A stretch of DNA of 64,000 nt from the NCBI GenBank assembly GCA_020796225.1, contig CM036756.1, positions 65,779,152 through 65,843,151 on the forward strand, in the 5' to 3' direction. The notes beneath the pieces are model-generated. The model was not told the DNA's origin. It ran no database searches and saw only the letters and a program-made list of their open reading frames with translations. Both the position numbers and the translations under genes were made by a program. This document shows positions 22,670-34,077 of this stretch, piece by piece. How positions within the stretch are numbered: position 1 is the stretch's first letter; the number at the start of each line of letters is the position of its first letter. The stretch is from Arion vulgaris. Its lineage: Eukaryota; Mollusca; Gastropoda; Stylommatophora; Arionidae.

Positions 22670-22930
22670 AACTTCTTTTTCTTCTTCTTTCTTCTTTTGC
22701 GTTCTCACTAGATTGTGATTTCGGATTCTCTAATAAAGGCAGCCGTCTGTCTCAGATTATCAGCCACGCCATACAGTTTGTCTTCTACGTTCTCACTAGA
22801 TTGGGATTTCGATTCTCTAATAAAGGCAGCCGTCTGTCTCAGATTGTCAGCCAAGAATACAGTTTTCTTGGACACCGGTGTAAGTGGGCCACCTCTTTCT
22901 TCTAAGGTCTGTGTACAGTGGGTAGCTCTG
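22670..22930 (-). mobile_element. SINE-E' 3' region with an internal duplication
   Basis: Minus strand matches the 3' end of the element at 30942: GTGGCCCACTT, CTGATAATCTGAGACAGACG, GAATCCGAAATC, GTGAGAACGCAAAAGAAG. A ~84-bp segment around GGCAGCCGTCTGTCTCAGAT occurs twice in tandem. The head is missing. Confidence 0.72.
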
Positions 22931-23119
22931 TAGGATATGATCTGTCGTTATACTAGCCAAGCAACAGTGGCACAGGCCGTTGGTACCTATCTTAAATTTA
23001 GCGAACAACGTGATGTCTCATTCTGCTGTGACCCGTCTGGAGGCGAACTTATCATGTACTTGTCATCATTATCATCAGCCCTTATCGCTCCCACGGACAC
23101 ATAATAGAAGCAACAAAAG

Positions 23120-23625
23120 TTCAGTTGACTGGTTGATTACCTGGTTGATTACCTGGTTGATTGCCGGTTGATTGCCTGGTTGATTTCCTGTTGCGAGTTG
23201 ATTGCCTGGTTGATTGCCTGGTTGATTGCTTGGTTGCTTGTTGGTTTATTGCCTGGTTGATTGCCTGGTTGATTCCTGGTTGATTGCCTGGTTGATTTCC
23301 TGGTTGATTGACTGGTTGATTGCCTGGTTGATTGCCTGGTTGATTGCTTGGTTGTGATTGGTTTTTCCCTGGTTGATTGCCTGGTTGATTGCCTGGTTGA
23401 TTGCCTGGTTGATGCCTGTTGATTGCCTGATTGATTTCCTGGTTGATTGACTGGTTGATTGCCTGGTTGATTGCCTGGTTGATTGCTTGGTTGCTTGATT
23501 GGTTTATTGCCTGGTTGATTGCCTGGTTTATTGCCTGGTTGGTTGCCTGGTTGACTGCCTGGTTGATTGTCTGGTTGCTTTGACTGGTTGCTTGGCTGCT
23601 TGTTTGGTTGATTGGTTTGTTAAAT
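23120..23625. repeat. 12-bp tandem array (GCCTGGTTGATT)n
   Basis: Imperfect head-to-tail 12-mers with GATTTCCTGGTT and GCTTGGTTGATT variants. Confidence 0.9.
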
Positions 23626-23719
23626 ACATAATTGATTTCTTTGTTAGCTAGTTGGATGGCTGTTTAATTGGTTATATTGTTAGTTATTTATTTGGTTGCT
23701 TTGATGATTGTCTATTTGC

Positions 23720-24022
23720 TTGATTGGTTAGTTGCTTGGTTGGCTGGTTTGTTGCTTGGTTGCTTTGCTGGTTGTATACATGGTTTGTTTCTTAGTTAGT
23801 TGGTTGGCTGGTTGCTTGGCTGGTTGGTTGATTGGTGGGTGGTCTGTCGATCGGTCGATTGGTCGATCGGTTGGTTGGTTGGTTGGGTTGGTTGGTTGGT
23901 TGGTTGGTTGGTCCGTGGCGGTCGGTCGGTCCGGTCGGTCGGTCGGTCGGTGGTGGCTGGTTGGTTGGTTGGTTGGTTGGTTGGTTGGTTGGTTGGTTGG
24001 TTGGTTGGTTGGTTGGTTGGTA
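23720..24022. repeat. (TTGG)n and (TCGG)n microsatellite block
   Basis: Tetranucleotide tracts, purest at 23950-24020. Open frames on both strands (Gly-Trp-Leu-Val and Asn-Gln-Pro-Thr repeats) are shadows. Confidence 0.93.
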
Positions 24023-24029
24023 TGCATGC

Positions 24030-24589
24030 GAATAGTTCTCTCTGCTATCTTACAATGCACAAGCATCATGTTCTTGTAGTGGCCACAATCAACTAATGCT
24101 ACACTTGATGTCTAATTTCTTTGGTCCTAGGATATCATCATAGTCGTTTGCTAAATCGCCACCATAGAAAAGTCCATCCTGAAGGGACTCCTCTGTGCTT
24201 CCAATATATTTAATAACTGATTCTTATTCGAATAAGAAGAGTTTCTCTTCTAACTCCACTTAAGCTGTTTTTGGAAATGCTTGGTCGATGAGTTCAAAAT
24301 GTTCAACCTACTCCTATCTGTCTCCTCTCATTATTGATTCTCTCCATCAAACAGCAAAAATTCACTTCGTCAGCACAACATAAAAGTTGCCCTGAATGTT
24401 CTCCAAATGAAAGTGGCAACATAGGCTGTTAACATTTTTGTAAAGTAGAGGGAATATTTTTTCTGTCTCATTTCAACATTAATAGTTGTGTGTGATGCAA
24501 CTTGCAACTTTTGTTCTTTTGCTAAGTTAAGTTTTCACAGCATGACAATATGCGTTTTTGCTACATGTTAATGTGTGTTTCCAATATCG
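24030..24589. other. Unassigned AT-rich sequence
   Basis: Nothing recognised. Confidence 0.4.
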
Positions 24590-24665
24590 ATATGAGAAGA
24601 CTACAGTAAAACTATGTAGCAGTGGCGAAACACGTAAAAACAAAGTACAAAAACAATAACAATAC
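24590..24665 (+). mobile_element. Foldback-family terminal fragment
   Basis: Contains GACTACAGTAAAACTATG and GGCGAAACACGTAAAAAC, the terminal sequence shared with 15235 and 7725. It stops after about 75 bp, where a LINE-F tail begins. Confidence 0.6.
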
Positions 24666-24669
24666 CCAC

Positions 24670-24975
24670 GACTTACTTACTTACTTAATCCCGTCATGCC
24701 TAGTGACACATGGGGCTTCAGAAAGGACTTTCCATGCTCTCCTGTCCGTGCAACCTTCAGCGCAGAGCCCCACGTCAGAGATGCGGTGTCCAGTTCCTCT
24801 TCCATAATGCGCCTCCATGTTGTCCGTGGTCTGCCTTTCTTTCTCTTTCCTTCTGGTGTCCAAGTGAGGGCTACCCTTTGCAGGCATTTCTTGTCTCATT
24901 CTCATAACATGTCCGAGTCATTTCCATCTTCTCTTTTTGAGTATGTCATTCGTTGCCTCTTGTCTTGTATCCTGG
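24670..24975 (-). mobile_element. LINE-F C-terminal fragment
   Basis: Minus-strand frame 24681-24905 reads TRRKEKERQTTDNMEAHYGR, then CAEGCTDRRAWKVLSEAPC, a LINE C-terminal type. In element orientation the 3' end is a TAAG repeat (24672-24686 in reverse complement). No polymerase motifs remain. Confidence 0.7.
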
Positions 24976-25617
24976 AGTAGAATACACACACGTTTACACC
25001 AAAAGGCCCTTATTTTTATTGAAAGATAATGTGTGTTTTCATTGCATTTATGTGTGAGTTTATTGTATGAAGTGGTGGAATTTTATTGTGTGTTAAATTG
25101 TGATTCTAGTGCCTGATGTAGTTATATACTTGGTATATATTTCTCTCAAGGTATTTTTGCAAGGTGTTTCCTATCCAGCGTCAGCGTCCTTTCTTCACCT
25201 CTTAGGTTACGGGATCTGTCTCGTTCGCTACAAAAGCACCTCTTCTTGTGACCCTATCATACCATTTCAGTTCCTCTATTTTTTTTATTTTTCAGCTATA
25301 AATTCATGAGAAGTCGTAGCGCATAATATGGCACGTCTGACTGATTTTTGCGTTAAATCTTGCTTACTTTATCACCTGTGTCCCTCTCCATTCAGGCGCG
25401 CCATTCTCCGACTTCACAGTTCATACCTTTATTCTGCGCAGACAATAGTTGATGAATGTTTAAATGCTCTTTGATCAGAATGAGTTGCTGAAAATTCTTC
25501 CGATGTGTCTTGCTTTCAAGTCTTTTATGCGACTCCATATCTTGATACTTGTTTACCTGTCTCTGTAAAAATAGCACACATTTAATTGTGTTTTATTAAT
25601 TTCACTATTATGTACTG
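24976..25617. other. Unassigned sequence
   Basis: Nothing recognised beyond short uninformative open frames. Confidence 0.4.
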
Positions 25618-26015
25618 AGCATCTATGTAAAGATATAGAAAGTAAGTTGAATACATTTGAAAGGAGATGTCTGCAAAAAATAATGAATATAAAATGAGAT
25701 GAATTAAGGAGAATAGATGAGATCAAAGAAATGTCTAGTCAACCACTAATAACAACTGTTATAAGAAAGAGAAGATTGAAATATGTGGGGCATACTCTGA
25801 AAACAAATTATTTTTAAAAAAAAAGCATAGTAGGCATTAAAGTGGGAGATAAAGGGTTCAAGAAAGAGAGGACGCCTTAGGAAAACCCTGAACTTTACTG
25901 TGAGAGACGAGAAATATCGGACTCAATACCATATAAGAAATTGAGTGAGTAGTCCAGGACAGAGCGGTATGGATAAATTACTCGCATGGCAATGTAACGG
26001 TACGAGAGGAATAAA
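25618..26015 (+). mobile_element. LINE-C 3' fragment
   Basis: Plus-strand counterpart of the LINE at 44220-44815: GAAAGTAAGTTGAATACATT, then ACTGTTATAAGAAAGAGAAG (the VIRKRRWRYVGHTLR region) and the end GGTACGAGAGGAATAAA. Several frameshifts; no polymerase motifs. Confidence 0.8.
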
Positions 26016-26059
26016 ATAGTAATATATGTAAATATTTATTATACGATCGACATGGAGCT

Positions 26060-26761
26060 GATACATCAGATATGTATTAATTGTGTATCCTCTATTACAT
26101 ATTGATACATCAGATATGTATTAATTGTGTATCCTCTATTACATATTGATACATCAGATATGTATTAATTGTGTATCCTCTATTACATATTGATACATCA
26201 GATATGTATTAATTGTGTATCCTCTATTACATATTGATACATCAGATATGTATTAATCGTGTATCCTCTATTACATATTGATACATCAGATATGTATTAA
26301 TCGTGTATCCTCTATTACATATTGATACATCAGATATGTATTAATTGTGTATCCTCTATTACATATTGATACATCAGATATGTATTAATCGTGTATCCTC
26401 TATTACATATTGATACATCAGATATGTATTAATTGTGTATCCTCTATTACATATTGATACATCAGATATGTATTAATTGTGTATCCTCTATTACATATTG
26501 ATACATCAGATATGTATTAATCTTGTATCCTCTATTACATATTGATACATCAGATATGTATTAATTGTGTATCCTCTATTACATATTGATACATCAGATA
26601 TGTATTAATTGTGTATCCTCTATTACATATTGATACATCAGATATGTATTAATCGTGTATCCTCTATTACATATTGATACATCAGATATGTATTAATTGT
26701 GTATCCTCTATTACATATTGATACATCAGATATGTATTAATTGTGTATCCTCTATTACATA
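26060..26761. repeat. 44-bp tandem array, 16 copies
   Basis: Unit GATACATCAGATATGTATTA then ATTGTGTATCCTCTATTACATATT, spaced exactly 44 bp. Sequence is nearly identical between copies (mainly ATTGTG/ATCGTG), so it is recently homogenised. The unit contains the hairpin ATACAT-cagat-ATGTAT. The last unit is the target of the SINE-A at 26762. Confidence 0.96.
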
Positions 26762-27259
26762 TTCTTCTTCTTCTTCTTCTTTTTCTTCGAACGTTTCATA
26801 TCGACTATTTGTTAACCACTCTATGTAAGTTGTATGTGATCTGAGCCTAAGAGTGATTGTACGACGTACCAAGTATTTTTATTTCCGATCCAGAAGCACT
26901 TGAGCTTTTCAGCTCTTCGGCTCGGTTCCTTGGACATCGTAGCCCTTCGGTTAGGTGCCACGAACACAGTAAATCTGGGGAATCTGTGGCTTTTTCTGCC
27001 ATCCCGCGGAATTGAACCCTCACACACAGAGGGATAGTCATCCGTACTCCAACACGCTACGAACACGCTGGGCAGACGGGCCGGTATGTACCAGGTATGC
27101 GTATACAAGTAGGCAAGCACATCCAATTTCTGCGATGCTTTGTATTTAGTAGGGTAGCTTCCCTAGGTCCCTACATCAGAAGCCTCTTATAACAGGCCTT
27201 TTAGGTCGCAGTGGTACTATTCTTTGCTCCCCATGCGAGCCCCGGCACCATACGGATGG
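26762..27259 (-). mobile_element. SINE-A copy split by SINE-B
   Basis: Minus-strand SINE-A with (TTC)n at its start. The TSD is GTATCCTCTATTACATA versus GTATCCTCTTTTACATA (26745-26761 and 27260-27276), so it landed in the final 44-bp unit. A SINE-B interrupts it. Confidence 0.93.
26876..27085 (-). mobile_element. SINE-B inside SINE-A
   Basis: Full SINE-B (AGATCCAGAAGCAC-type 3' end to GGGCAGACGGGC) within SINE-A. The TSD is GTACCAAGTAT versus GTACCAGGTAT, just outside each end. Confidence 0.88.
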
Positions 27260-27354
27260 TATCCTCTTTTACATAAATTCTCGTTAAAATATATTTCTTA
27301 ATCACATCTTAAGGTCACCGATAACACTCGGATAACACTCTGCACTAGTAAACA

Positions 27355-27545
27355 CGTGCAGGGGAACATTACAGGTTCGAGACTAGCTTGGATAAATGTT
27401 GTCGGTGTGCACATGATTCACGGCTGGACTTGCATGATATCCTGAACCTTTACTTGGAGATCTAAATTACCAGTACCTCTAAGTCGGAGTAAAACTTGCC
27501 TAAATGGTGAGGGCTGCTAGTGATAAGTAAAGCAAGCAAGCCTTC
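27355..27545 (-). repeat. Dispersed repeat X
   Basis: Reverse-complement partner of 7785-7965. No TSD or coding content. Confidence 0.55.
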
Positions 27546-27572
27546 ATGCAAAAATCAGTCAATGGCGCCATT

Positions 27573-27736
27573 CAGTAGAGGCTCGTCATTAAGGGCCAGT
27601 GGGGCCAGGCCCCCCAAAAAAATAATGTATAACGTGTATTGATTATTTTATAAATTAAAATATAACAACCCAAAACCATGATTTTTCCGAACATTTTTCT
27701 GGCCCCACCAACAAAAATGATCACGAGCCGCCACTG
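27573..27736. mobile_element. hAT-type MITE, 164 bp
   Basis: Terminal inverted repeats CAGTAGAGGCTCGTCATT and AATGATCACGAGCCGCCACTG. The 8-bp TSD is GCGCCATT versus GCGCCATA (27565-27572 and 27737-27744). No transposase. Same family as 35932 and 51145. Confidence 0.9.
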
Positions 27737-27957
27737 GCGCCATATTAGACGCAGTGACTACATAGCGAGCGAACGAAAACAATATCACATCGCACATTTA
27801 ACCCATGAAGTTTCATACAATCTATTTTTTTTTCATTTCCCATCCACCTTCCTACATTACTATTCCCTTCACATTGTTCTCACTTTCGTATATAGATTTA
27901 GTAAGATAACAATTGTTATTTCATTCTGTCTCTCCCTTTCATAATATATATATATAT

Positions 27958-28015
27958 CAGACTGCAGTAAAACTATTCGATTGGCAAAACACGTAACCTT
28001 ACTTTGTGATTACGT
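27958..28015 (+). mobile_element. Foldback-family terminal fragment
   Basis: CAGACTGCAGTAAAACTATT, CAAAACACGTAA, then an inverted ACTTTGTGATTACGTG piece. Confidence 0.55.
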
Positions 28016-28025
28016 GTCTCTCCCT

Positions 28026-28714
28026 TTCTAAATATTAACTTTTGTTTCCACCAGTTTCAATTCAATGTTGCTTCAATCCCTCAGTTTTTAGATTCTTCAC
28101 TCTATAACGATGCTGAAAAACGAATATTCCCTGAGGCTGCATTGACCATATTAACCCTATCATGCCTTTAAACAAGTTTAGATGTATTTAATCGGGCGTA
28201 TGAATGGGACCCACTTTAAAAGTCTGATCAGAGACTGACAAAATGTGGACATTTCCATCTGACACGGCAATTTCATAATCGATTCTAGAAACTCCCAAAA
28301 AATGACGTGTGGGTTTTACAAAGACTATAACACACTATAAGTGATTTGTCTATGTTCACAACGAACTCATCATCATGCGGTTCCTTGCAATAATTTGTTG
28401 TTTTCTCTTTTGGAACTCTTTTTACACCACGTGGTATATAAGGTGATACGGTGTTAGGCCAGTATATTTTTACGTGACCGTTGGAACACGATGGGTGATG
28501 TGATCGTCAACATCACGTCGTACTTAACACCAGTAATAGATTGAAAATTAACTTAATGTATGCCATTAACGCCCATAGTGGCGTTCAAATGTATGCTAAT
28601 CGCGTCAAATGTTACTATAGTGGCTTCTTACATACAGCAGCTTCTTTCGGATTGTACTAAACATTTCAAGTTTTTATCGTACCTTTAAATAGTCAAATAA
28701 ATTTGTGTAAATAG
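28026..28714. other. Unassigned sequence
   Basis: Nothing I can name. Confidence 0.4.
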
Positions 28715-29080
28715 CATTACTTGACTTATTCCTTTCCTCGTGAAGCATAGGTCCTCAACTATTGTTCGCCATTCTTCTCTGTCTCTGGCTGTTCTCTTTA
28801 TGGTCTCCCAGGACAGTTGAGCACTCTTCAATTCCTCAAGAAGACTTCGTCTCCAGGTCTGTTTAGTGCGTTCTCTTTTTCGTTTTCCTTGCGGTTCCAC
28901 TCAAGGGCTTGTATAGTGACACTCGGCTGTGTCTTCATACGGTATGTCCAACCCATTGCCATTTCTCCTCTAGACCTGGGTCATCATGGGTCCCTGTCCG
29001 GTTCTTATCCACAAGCCTGTGTTTGCAACTCTATCATAGCATTTCAGTCTGAGAATCCGATGAAGACATGTAAAAATAGT
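28715..29080 (-). mobile_element. LINE-D 3' fragment
   Basis: Minus-strand frame reads QGKRKRERTKQTWRRSLLEE, then ELKSAQLSWETIKRTARDRE, close to the C-terminus of the LINE-D at 60345. 5'-truncated after about 360 bp. A further ~80-bp piece of the same coding segment lies at 29787-29870. Confidence 0.85.
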
Positions 29081-29186
29081 ATATTTGATGATATATATTA
29101 ACGTGATATGTACTGAAAACTAAACACAAGAAATTTGTGCCATAACAAAATTGTGTTGTTCTCCCTAAACATTGGTGTCAGAGCTC

Positions 29187-29436
29187 GTCCGAGTGGTTAC
29201 CAGGGCCCAAATTTTGGGATGCAAAGAATAGAACCACTGTTACCTGCCATGCCGTAAGAGTCGACTAATGAGGTTTGGCTGAAATCGGATGCACGAGTCC
29301 TAAACTTGTAGAAGTCTATGCGTTTAGGGGCCACCAAACCAATGTGCAACGTATACACGTTCTTGGCAAAGATCAAACATATCACAAAGAGTGATTAAAA
29401 TTGGTCGTAAAGAACGAACGCAAAGAAGAAGAAGAA
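29187..29436 (+). mobile_element. SINE-D, full length
   Basis: The exact 13-bp TSD GGTGTCAGAGCTC (29174-29186 and 29437-29449) defines a 250-bp element. Its head (CCGAGTGGTTACCAGGGCCC, CAAAGAATAGAACCACTGTT) is related to SINE-A. The body (AACCAATGTGCAACGTATAC) is distinct, and the tail is AAAGAAGAAGAAGAA. Other copies lie at 48424 and 53863. Confidence 0.94.
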
Positions 29437-29786
29437 GGTGTCAGAGCTCAGTAACATTAATACTATGGAAAGATTTAAGTAGGCCTACAATCCTAGGTTA
29501 CAGATACTACGAGACATTCCTCCTGTAATATCTTCAACGATTTTTTAAAAATTGAAATAACATTGAAACTTAAAATGCTGGTGACCGCATTCCACTGGGT
29601 TGTTGTCCATGTCTCAATTCGTGTTTTGCTTGAAGCCCACTGCAATAAAAACTTTTGCTAAAGGTATCAACGACTGAGCACATTATTCATAGTTAAACCA
29701 TCTCATTTCTGATTTTACTTTTAGTTAGTAAAGTATGCACTTCAAGTTGGATCATCTGTAGTGAAGACTACATATCAATTCTGGTT

Positions 29787-29870
29787 AGGGCGTCCTCTTT
29801 TTCGTTTTCCTTGCGGTTCCACTCAAGTGCTTGTCTAGTGACACTCGCACTCAGTCTCATTGACGTCATA
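29787..29870 (-). mobile_element. LINE-D internal coding fragment
   Basis: GGCGTCCTCTTTTTCGTTTT then GCGGTTCCACTCAAG, the same coding segment as in the LINE-D copies at 28860 and 60500. No ends visible. Confidence 0.7.
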
Positions 29871-29969
29871 AGTTCGAGTTATTTGTTTGGTGTTGACTTA
29901 AGTTTTTCTACAGCAAGACACAGCTCGTTCAGCTGCAAATAAATGTTATTTGGTTACATCAACGTTTGT

Positions 29970-30235
29970 TATCCTTTATAAATAGCATCATGTGCCGAAA
30001 GATGAAATAGTTTGGCCACGTTAAATTTCGGAGTAGTTTGAAGAGAACGGTAATGGAAGGCATTGTTCCTGGAGTACGAGGCAGGAGACGACCAAGACTA
30101 AGGTGACAGCAGGACATCAAAGAAACATTGAACATGACACTGGAGGAGGCGGGAAAAGTTTCTAGTGACAGAGAGTTTTTCAGGCTGGCTGTGATGAAAG
30201 CGTTGTTCTGCAAGAGACAAGATATTACTTGATCG
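29970..30235 (+). mobile_element. LINE-B-like C-terminal fragment
   Basis: Translates to LKRTVMEGIVPGVRGRRRPR, a stop, then KETLNMTLEEAGK and DREFFRLAVMKAL, the end of a LINE frame. Closest in the window to 40808-41050. Confidence 0.7.
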
Positions 30236-30254
30236 ATTATATTTTGTGACTCCG

Positions 30255-30550
30255 CAGGAGGTCACTACCTTGTAATGGTGGGAATCTTGCGTGCCTCCAT
30301 GATTCAGAAATCTATGCTGGCATGAGCTTTGATCTTGGTAGGAATACTCATGTCAGACAGATTAAAGGATAGAAGACACATAAAATGTGACATCCTGGTG
30401 CTTCAGGTTGGATGTTTAGGCAAGGGGCTGACAACCCATTCCTATGAAAAATTTGTGTTGCAAAAAAGGAAACAAGAGATACCGTTGTTGAATCGGGTGA
30501 AGGAAGTTATATCGATCAGGCAACTAGTTTCATGAAAGAGGGAGATCAAA
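30255..30550 (+). mobile_element. LINE-D 5' region fragment
   Basis: CCTTGTAATGGTGGGA, ATGCTGGCATGAGCTTTGAT, CAGGTTGGATGTTTAGG, CTGACAACCCATTCCTA. Shares the module found at 18885 and 61200-61345. No polymerase follows. Confidence 0.55.
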
Positions 30551-30761
30551 CCTGAAAAGAAGTCCCCCTCCAGACGACTAATCTACTATCAACCAAATCC
30601 ACATCTGTTCTCGAATGTTTAAATGTGAAAAATGTATATCAGAGCGTGAGCAAATAAAGATCTTTAAAACTGAACAAACTGTCTATCAATGGAAACCATC
30701 ATAAAAAGTCGAAGATAGATGAAGTTGGTCATGTGTGTCGTATCACAGTAAGGACATTGGA

Positions 30762-30832
30762 TAGGACAGCTCTTCGATGGACAGCTGTTCGATGGACAGC
30801 TCTTTGATGATAAGCTCTTTGATGGACAGCGG
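30762..30832. repeat. 15-bp short tandem repeat
   Basis: About five diverged copies of GATGGACAGCTCTTC. Confidence 0.75.
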
Positions 30833-30941
30833 ATAGGGAAACAACTTCCTGGACAGTGGGAAAAGAGTTGAAAGATTGTGACCTAGCGTGAGAAACAATT
30901 AATAGAAAGGTGGCAGCACGGTAGCAGTTGAAATCTGTTAT

Positions 30942-31462
30942 CGCCCGAGTGGTTACCGGGGCCCAAATTTGGGGCGTAAAGAATAGAACCACTGTTACTT
31001 GCCACGCATGTTGTAAGAGGCGACTAAGGAGGTTTGGATAAAATCGGATGTACGTATCCGCTAGGAATGCTAACCCGAAACAAATGCTTGCAGAAAACGG
31101 ATGCACCAGGCCATAAGGCGCATAACATGGTGCAACGACCCCTCAAAATGAGGAATGGGAATGCGGATTCTACGGTCGCCGATCTGCCTTGGAGATTTAG
31201 CCACGCAGTAAGAATGTCAGACCTACCATCACAAGGGTGGCCAAAACTTACTGCGGGAAGAGGTCGGCACAAACGGGGAAGCAGAAATCATAGGAATGAT
31301 ATCCTACAGAACTGCCCCAGTATGCAGACTTGAGAAGAAAGAAGTGGCCCACTTGCACTGACGTCCAGGACACACTGAATGGCGTGGCTGATAATCTGAG
31401 GCAGGCGGCTGCTTTTATTAGAGAATCCGAAATCTCAATCTAGTGAGAACGCAAAAGAAGAA
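30942..31462 (+). mobile_element. SINE-E', 521 bp, sharing the SINE-D head
   Basis: TSD GAAATCTGTTAT versus GAAATCTTTTAT (30930-30941 and 31463-31474). The head (CGCCCGAGTGGTTACCGGGG, AAAGAATAGAACCACTG, GTTGTAAGAGGCGACTAA) matches SINE-D. The ~270-bp body is unrelated to SINE-A or SINE-D. The 3' end GAACGCAAAAGAAGAAGAA resembles their tails. The 3' half recurs at 22670. Short open frames have no known motif. Confidence 0.85.
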
Positions 31463-31623
31463 GAAATCTTTTATGGAAGACGTATGTGTCAAACGGTACA
31501 CACAAAAAAAGATATATATTTTGTGAACATGTTGTCTGAAACTAGCTCTGATGAGGGAATGGTGCTTCTGTCTATAATTTACCGTGGATCAATTTAGCAA
31601 GTGTATGTTATTACGAGTACTAC

Positions 31624-32105
31624 GGACTTCTTCTTTTGTCGTTACACTGCTATCGGATTATTGCCCAGTATCGTGGTATTCCGTTTTTGGGGTCTTTTTG
31701 TTTTGTGCTGTCATGGTGGCTTGGGAGAGTGTCATTCTTCCCTTTGCTAGGATTCTGCTATGTCATCTAGCCATCTTTTTCGTGGTCTTCCTCTCGCCTT
31801 CTTTCCTGATGTTCTGTTGTAAAAGACTCTGTATACTATGGAGTTTGGGTGTATTCTTAGTAAGTGGCCAAACCACTTCATTCTTTGTTTCTCAATGTAA
31901 TTCAAGCAAGGTTCTGTGCTAAATTTCTTTCTTATGCTGATGTCGGTGACTCTGTTTTTTCTGGTGTTGTTGGTAACTTTTCGCAGGTACCGCATTTCAC
32001 ATGTAGTTATTTTTCGCGACTGCACTTTGCTCATTGTCCGTGTTTGGTTCTGGTAACACAAAGTTGGTATGAAAATACTGTTGATCATCTGTTGTTTAGC
32101 TGTCC
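31624..32105 (-). mobile_element. LINE-A, 5'-truncated copy
   Basis: Minus-strand frame 31747-32088 (113 codons, uninterrupted) reads RKITTCEMRYLRKVTNNTRK, then MKWFGHLLRIHPN and KKARGRPRKRWLDDIAES, matching block three of the LINE-A at 980 but with fewer breaks. The 3' tail is AAAAGAAGAAG. A probable 9-bp TSD is TCTGTAGTA versus TCCGTAGTA. Only the region after the polymerase is present. Confidence 0.88.
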
Positions 32106-32374
32106 GTGAGATATACTACAGACACCCGTTACAAAAAGGCGTCACCATACATTTACACCCACATTTGGAAAGAAGTTTGTGTAGGTGGTGACACGTTTGC
32201 ATTGAGAGTATTGTTTACCTATTTTTCAAATATTTGAATAGTATTTTCTAATAAAAGTGGGCGGACACACTAGAAACTATTGAACAATACACCAGCTGAC
32301 TAAATATTAGATCGCGAACCTAGTCTCGGTTTATGCACAAACATGGTAATAATAGTTGATTTACTTGCAATAGA

Positions 32375-32722
32375 TTGAATGATTTATTGAATGATTGAAT
32401 GAAATGACCGTATCATTACACTTCGATGAATAACAATGTTTGCTTAAATAGATTTCCTACACAGGAAGCTCTCAGCGACAATTCATGAAATATGTAGCCC
32501 CGGTGATTGTCCTCGATAAACTTTTGAAGAAACTTAAAATATTTTAGGAATGTTATTTTAATATTTGTGATTAATTTTGTTTGGGCAGCATGAACTAATA
32601 TTTGTTTCAGTTATCAATGGTTCTTTTACATGCTGAACACACCATCTACGTTTTATTATCATAGGACTGAGAACTTGATGTCACCTGCATTGAGATGCGA
32701 ACACCTACCTCCACGACACAAA
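32375..32722 (-). mobile_element. SINE-G copy
   Basis: Tail (ATTGAATG)n at 32378, body AAATAGATTTCCTACACAGG and GTTTGGGCAGCATGA, and a degraded head with GAACACCTACCTCCACGACA. Parallel in order to 8690-9112. Confidence 0.62.
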
Positions 32723-32885
32723 TCACCCCTCTCCCTACAGCTTTTTACGTGAACTGCTGCATGTGTCTGGGATTTAGTTCGGAACTCAGACGTCTTCAAT
32801 TACGACATCCCAAAACGTGTATTCATTTCTTCTACCTATGAGACCTCTTCTAATAAAGAACAATCATCTCAGTCATTTAGGACAT

Positions 32886-33330
32886 AATAATAATAATTCC
32901 TCTCGTACCGTTATACGTTACATAGGGCCTGCAAGTAATTTCTCCATACCGCTCTATCCTTGGCAACTCGCTCAATCTCCTCCATGGAACTGAGACCGAT
33001 ATTTCCTGCCTCTCTCAGCAAAGTTCGTTTCAGGGTCTCCTTAAGTCGACCTCTCTTTCTTGAACCCTTTGCATCCCACTTCAATGCCTGCTTGGATATT
33101 CGTTGATCATTTCTCCTCAATGTGTGCCCAACATATCTCCATCTTCTCTTTCTTATAACAGTTGTCACCCTAGTGGTTGACCAGACATGTCTCTGATTTC
33201 ATCACTTCTCCTGAATTTGTTCCATTTTATATTCATTATTTTCCGCAGACATCTATTTTCAAATGCATTCAACTTGCTTTCTATATCTTTAGTCATTTTC
33301 CAACTCTCACTAGCATATGTTAGCATTTAG
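32886..33330 (-). mobile_element. LINE-C 3' fragment
   Basis: Minus-strand frame 32911-33168 reads TTVIRKRRWRYVGHTLRRND, then GRLKETLKRTLLREAGNIGL. In element orientation it ends GAGAGGAATTATTATTATTA, a 3-bp repeat tail. 5'-truncated, near-identical to 44220-44660. Confidence 0.88.
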
Positions 33331-34077
33331 GACATACAACATTTTATTTCACCCCAATATGTGACAGTCATCTTTTGTATCGTGCTTGGACAATAGTTCA
33401 TAGTTCATAAGTACGTTTCCAACTTCACTTCAACGGGTAACCGCTGTCCGCCATTTTCTGAATACACACAACAAACGCACGGTTGACACAGCAAAAGCAT
33501 TCCATGTAACAGTCATAGCTCACAGCGTTGCTCAAGCACTAACTCAGTAGCTCGGCAAACGAAACCAGAAAATACCCGACCAAACATGGCGAAAATGCGC
33601 TAGCAAAGTCGTGTTCAGAATCAAACAGTTCTGACTCTGAATGGCCATCCGAATTCCGCCATTGCTGGCCAGATTGGACAATAGTATTTCACCCCAATAA
33701 GTAAGAGTCATCTTGTGTATCGTGCTTGGACAGTAGTGTTCATCACATGCGCGAAAAGATCTACCAGAGACAGTTGCCTGTGATACAGACACGACTGCAC
33801 CTCAAGGCTCAGATACTTGATCCCTAATAGTTGACAAGGCAGTAATCGTAAGAATCTAAGTTACATGTTTCCGTGAAGCGCCGCATGACGTTGCTTTATA
33901 GTTTTCGTTAGTGAACTAAACCTGGAATTCACTCTGAAACAATATAGACTCATTCACATTCCATGAGCTCGTACCTGACCGCAATGCAGGAAGAAATTAG
34001 TCTAGGCGGATAGTGTCTAAAATCGTGTCTGAATAGTTCTCTTTCTTTTTTAGTAACAGAATAGTTACACTTGAGAT
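33331..34077. other. Unassigned; contains a direct repeat
   Basis: A ~65-bp segment with ATTTCACCCCAATA and TGTATCGTGCTTGGACA occurs at 33345-33410 and again at 33688-33740, diverged. The ~270 bp between is unassigned. No coding signal. Confidence 0.5.

Noticed and set aside
23728..24096. Trp/Gly/Leu-rich and Thr/Asn/Gln/Pro-rich frames on both strands
   Set aside because: Direct translation of (TTGG)n and its complement.
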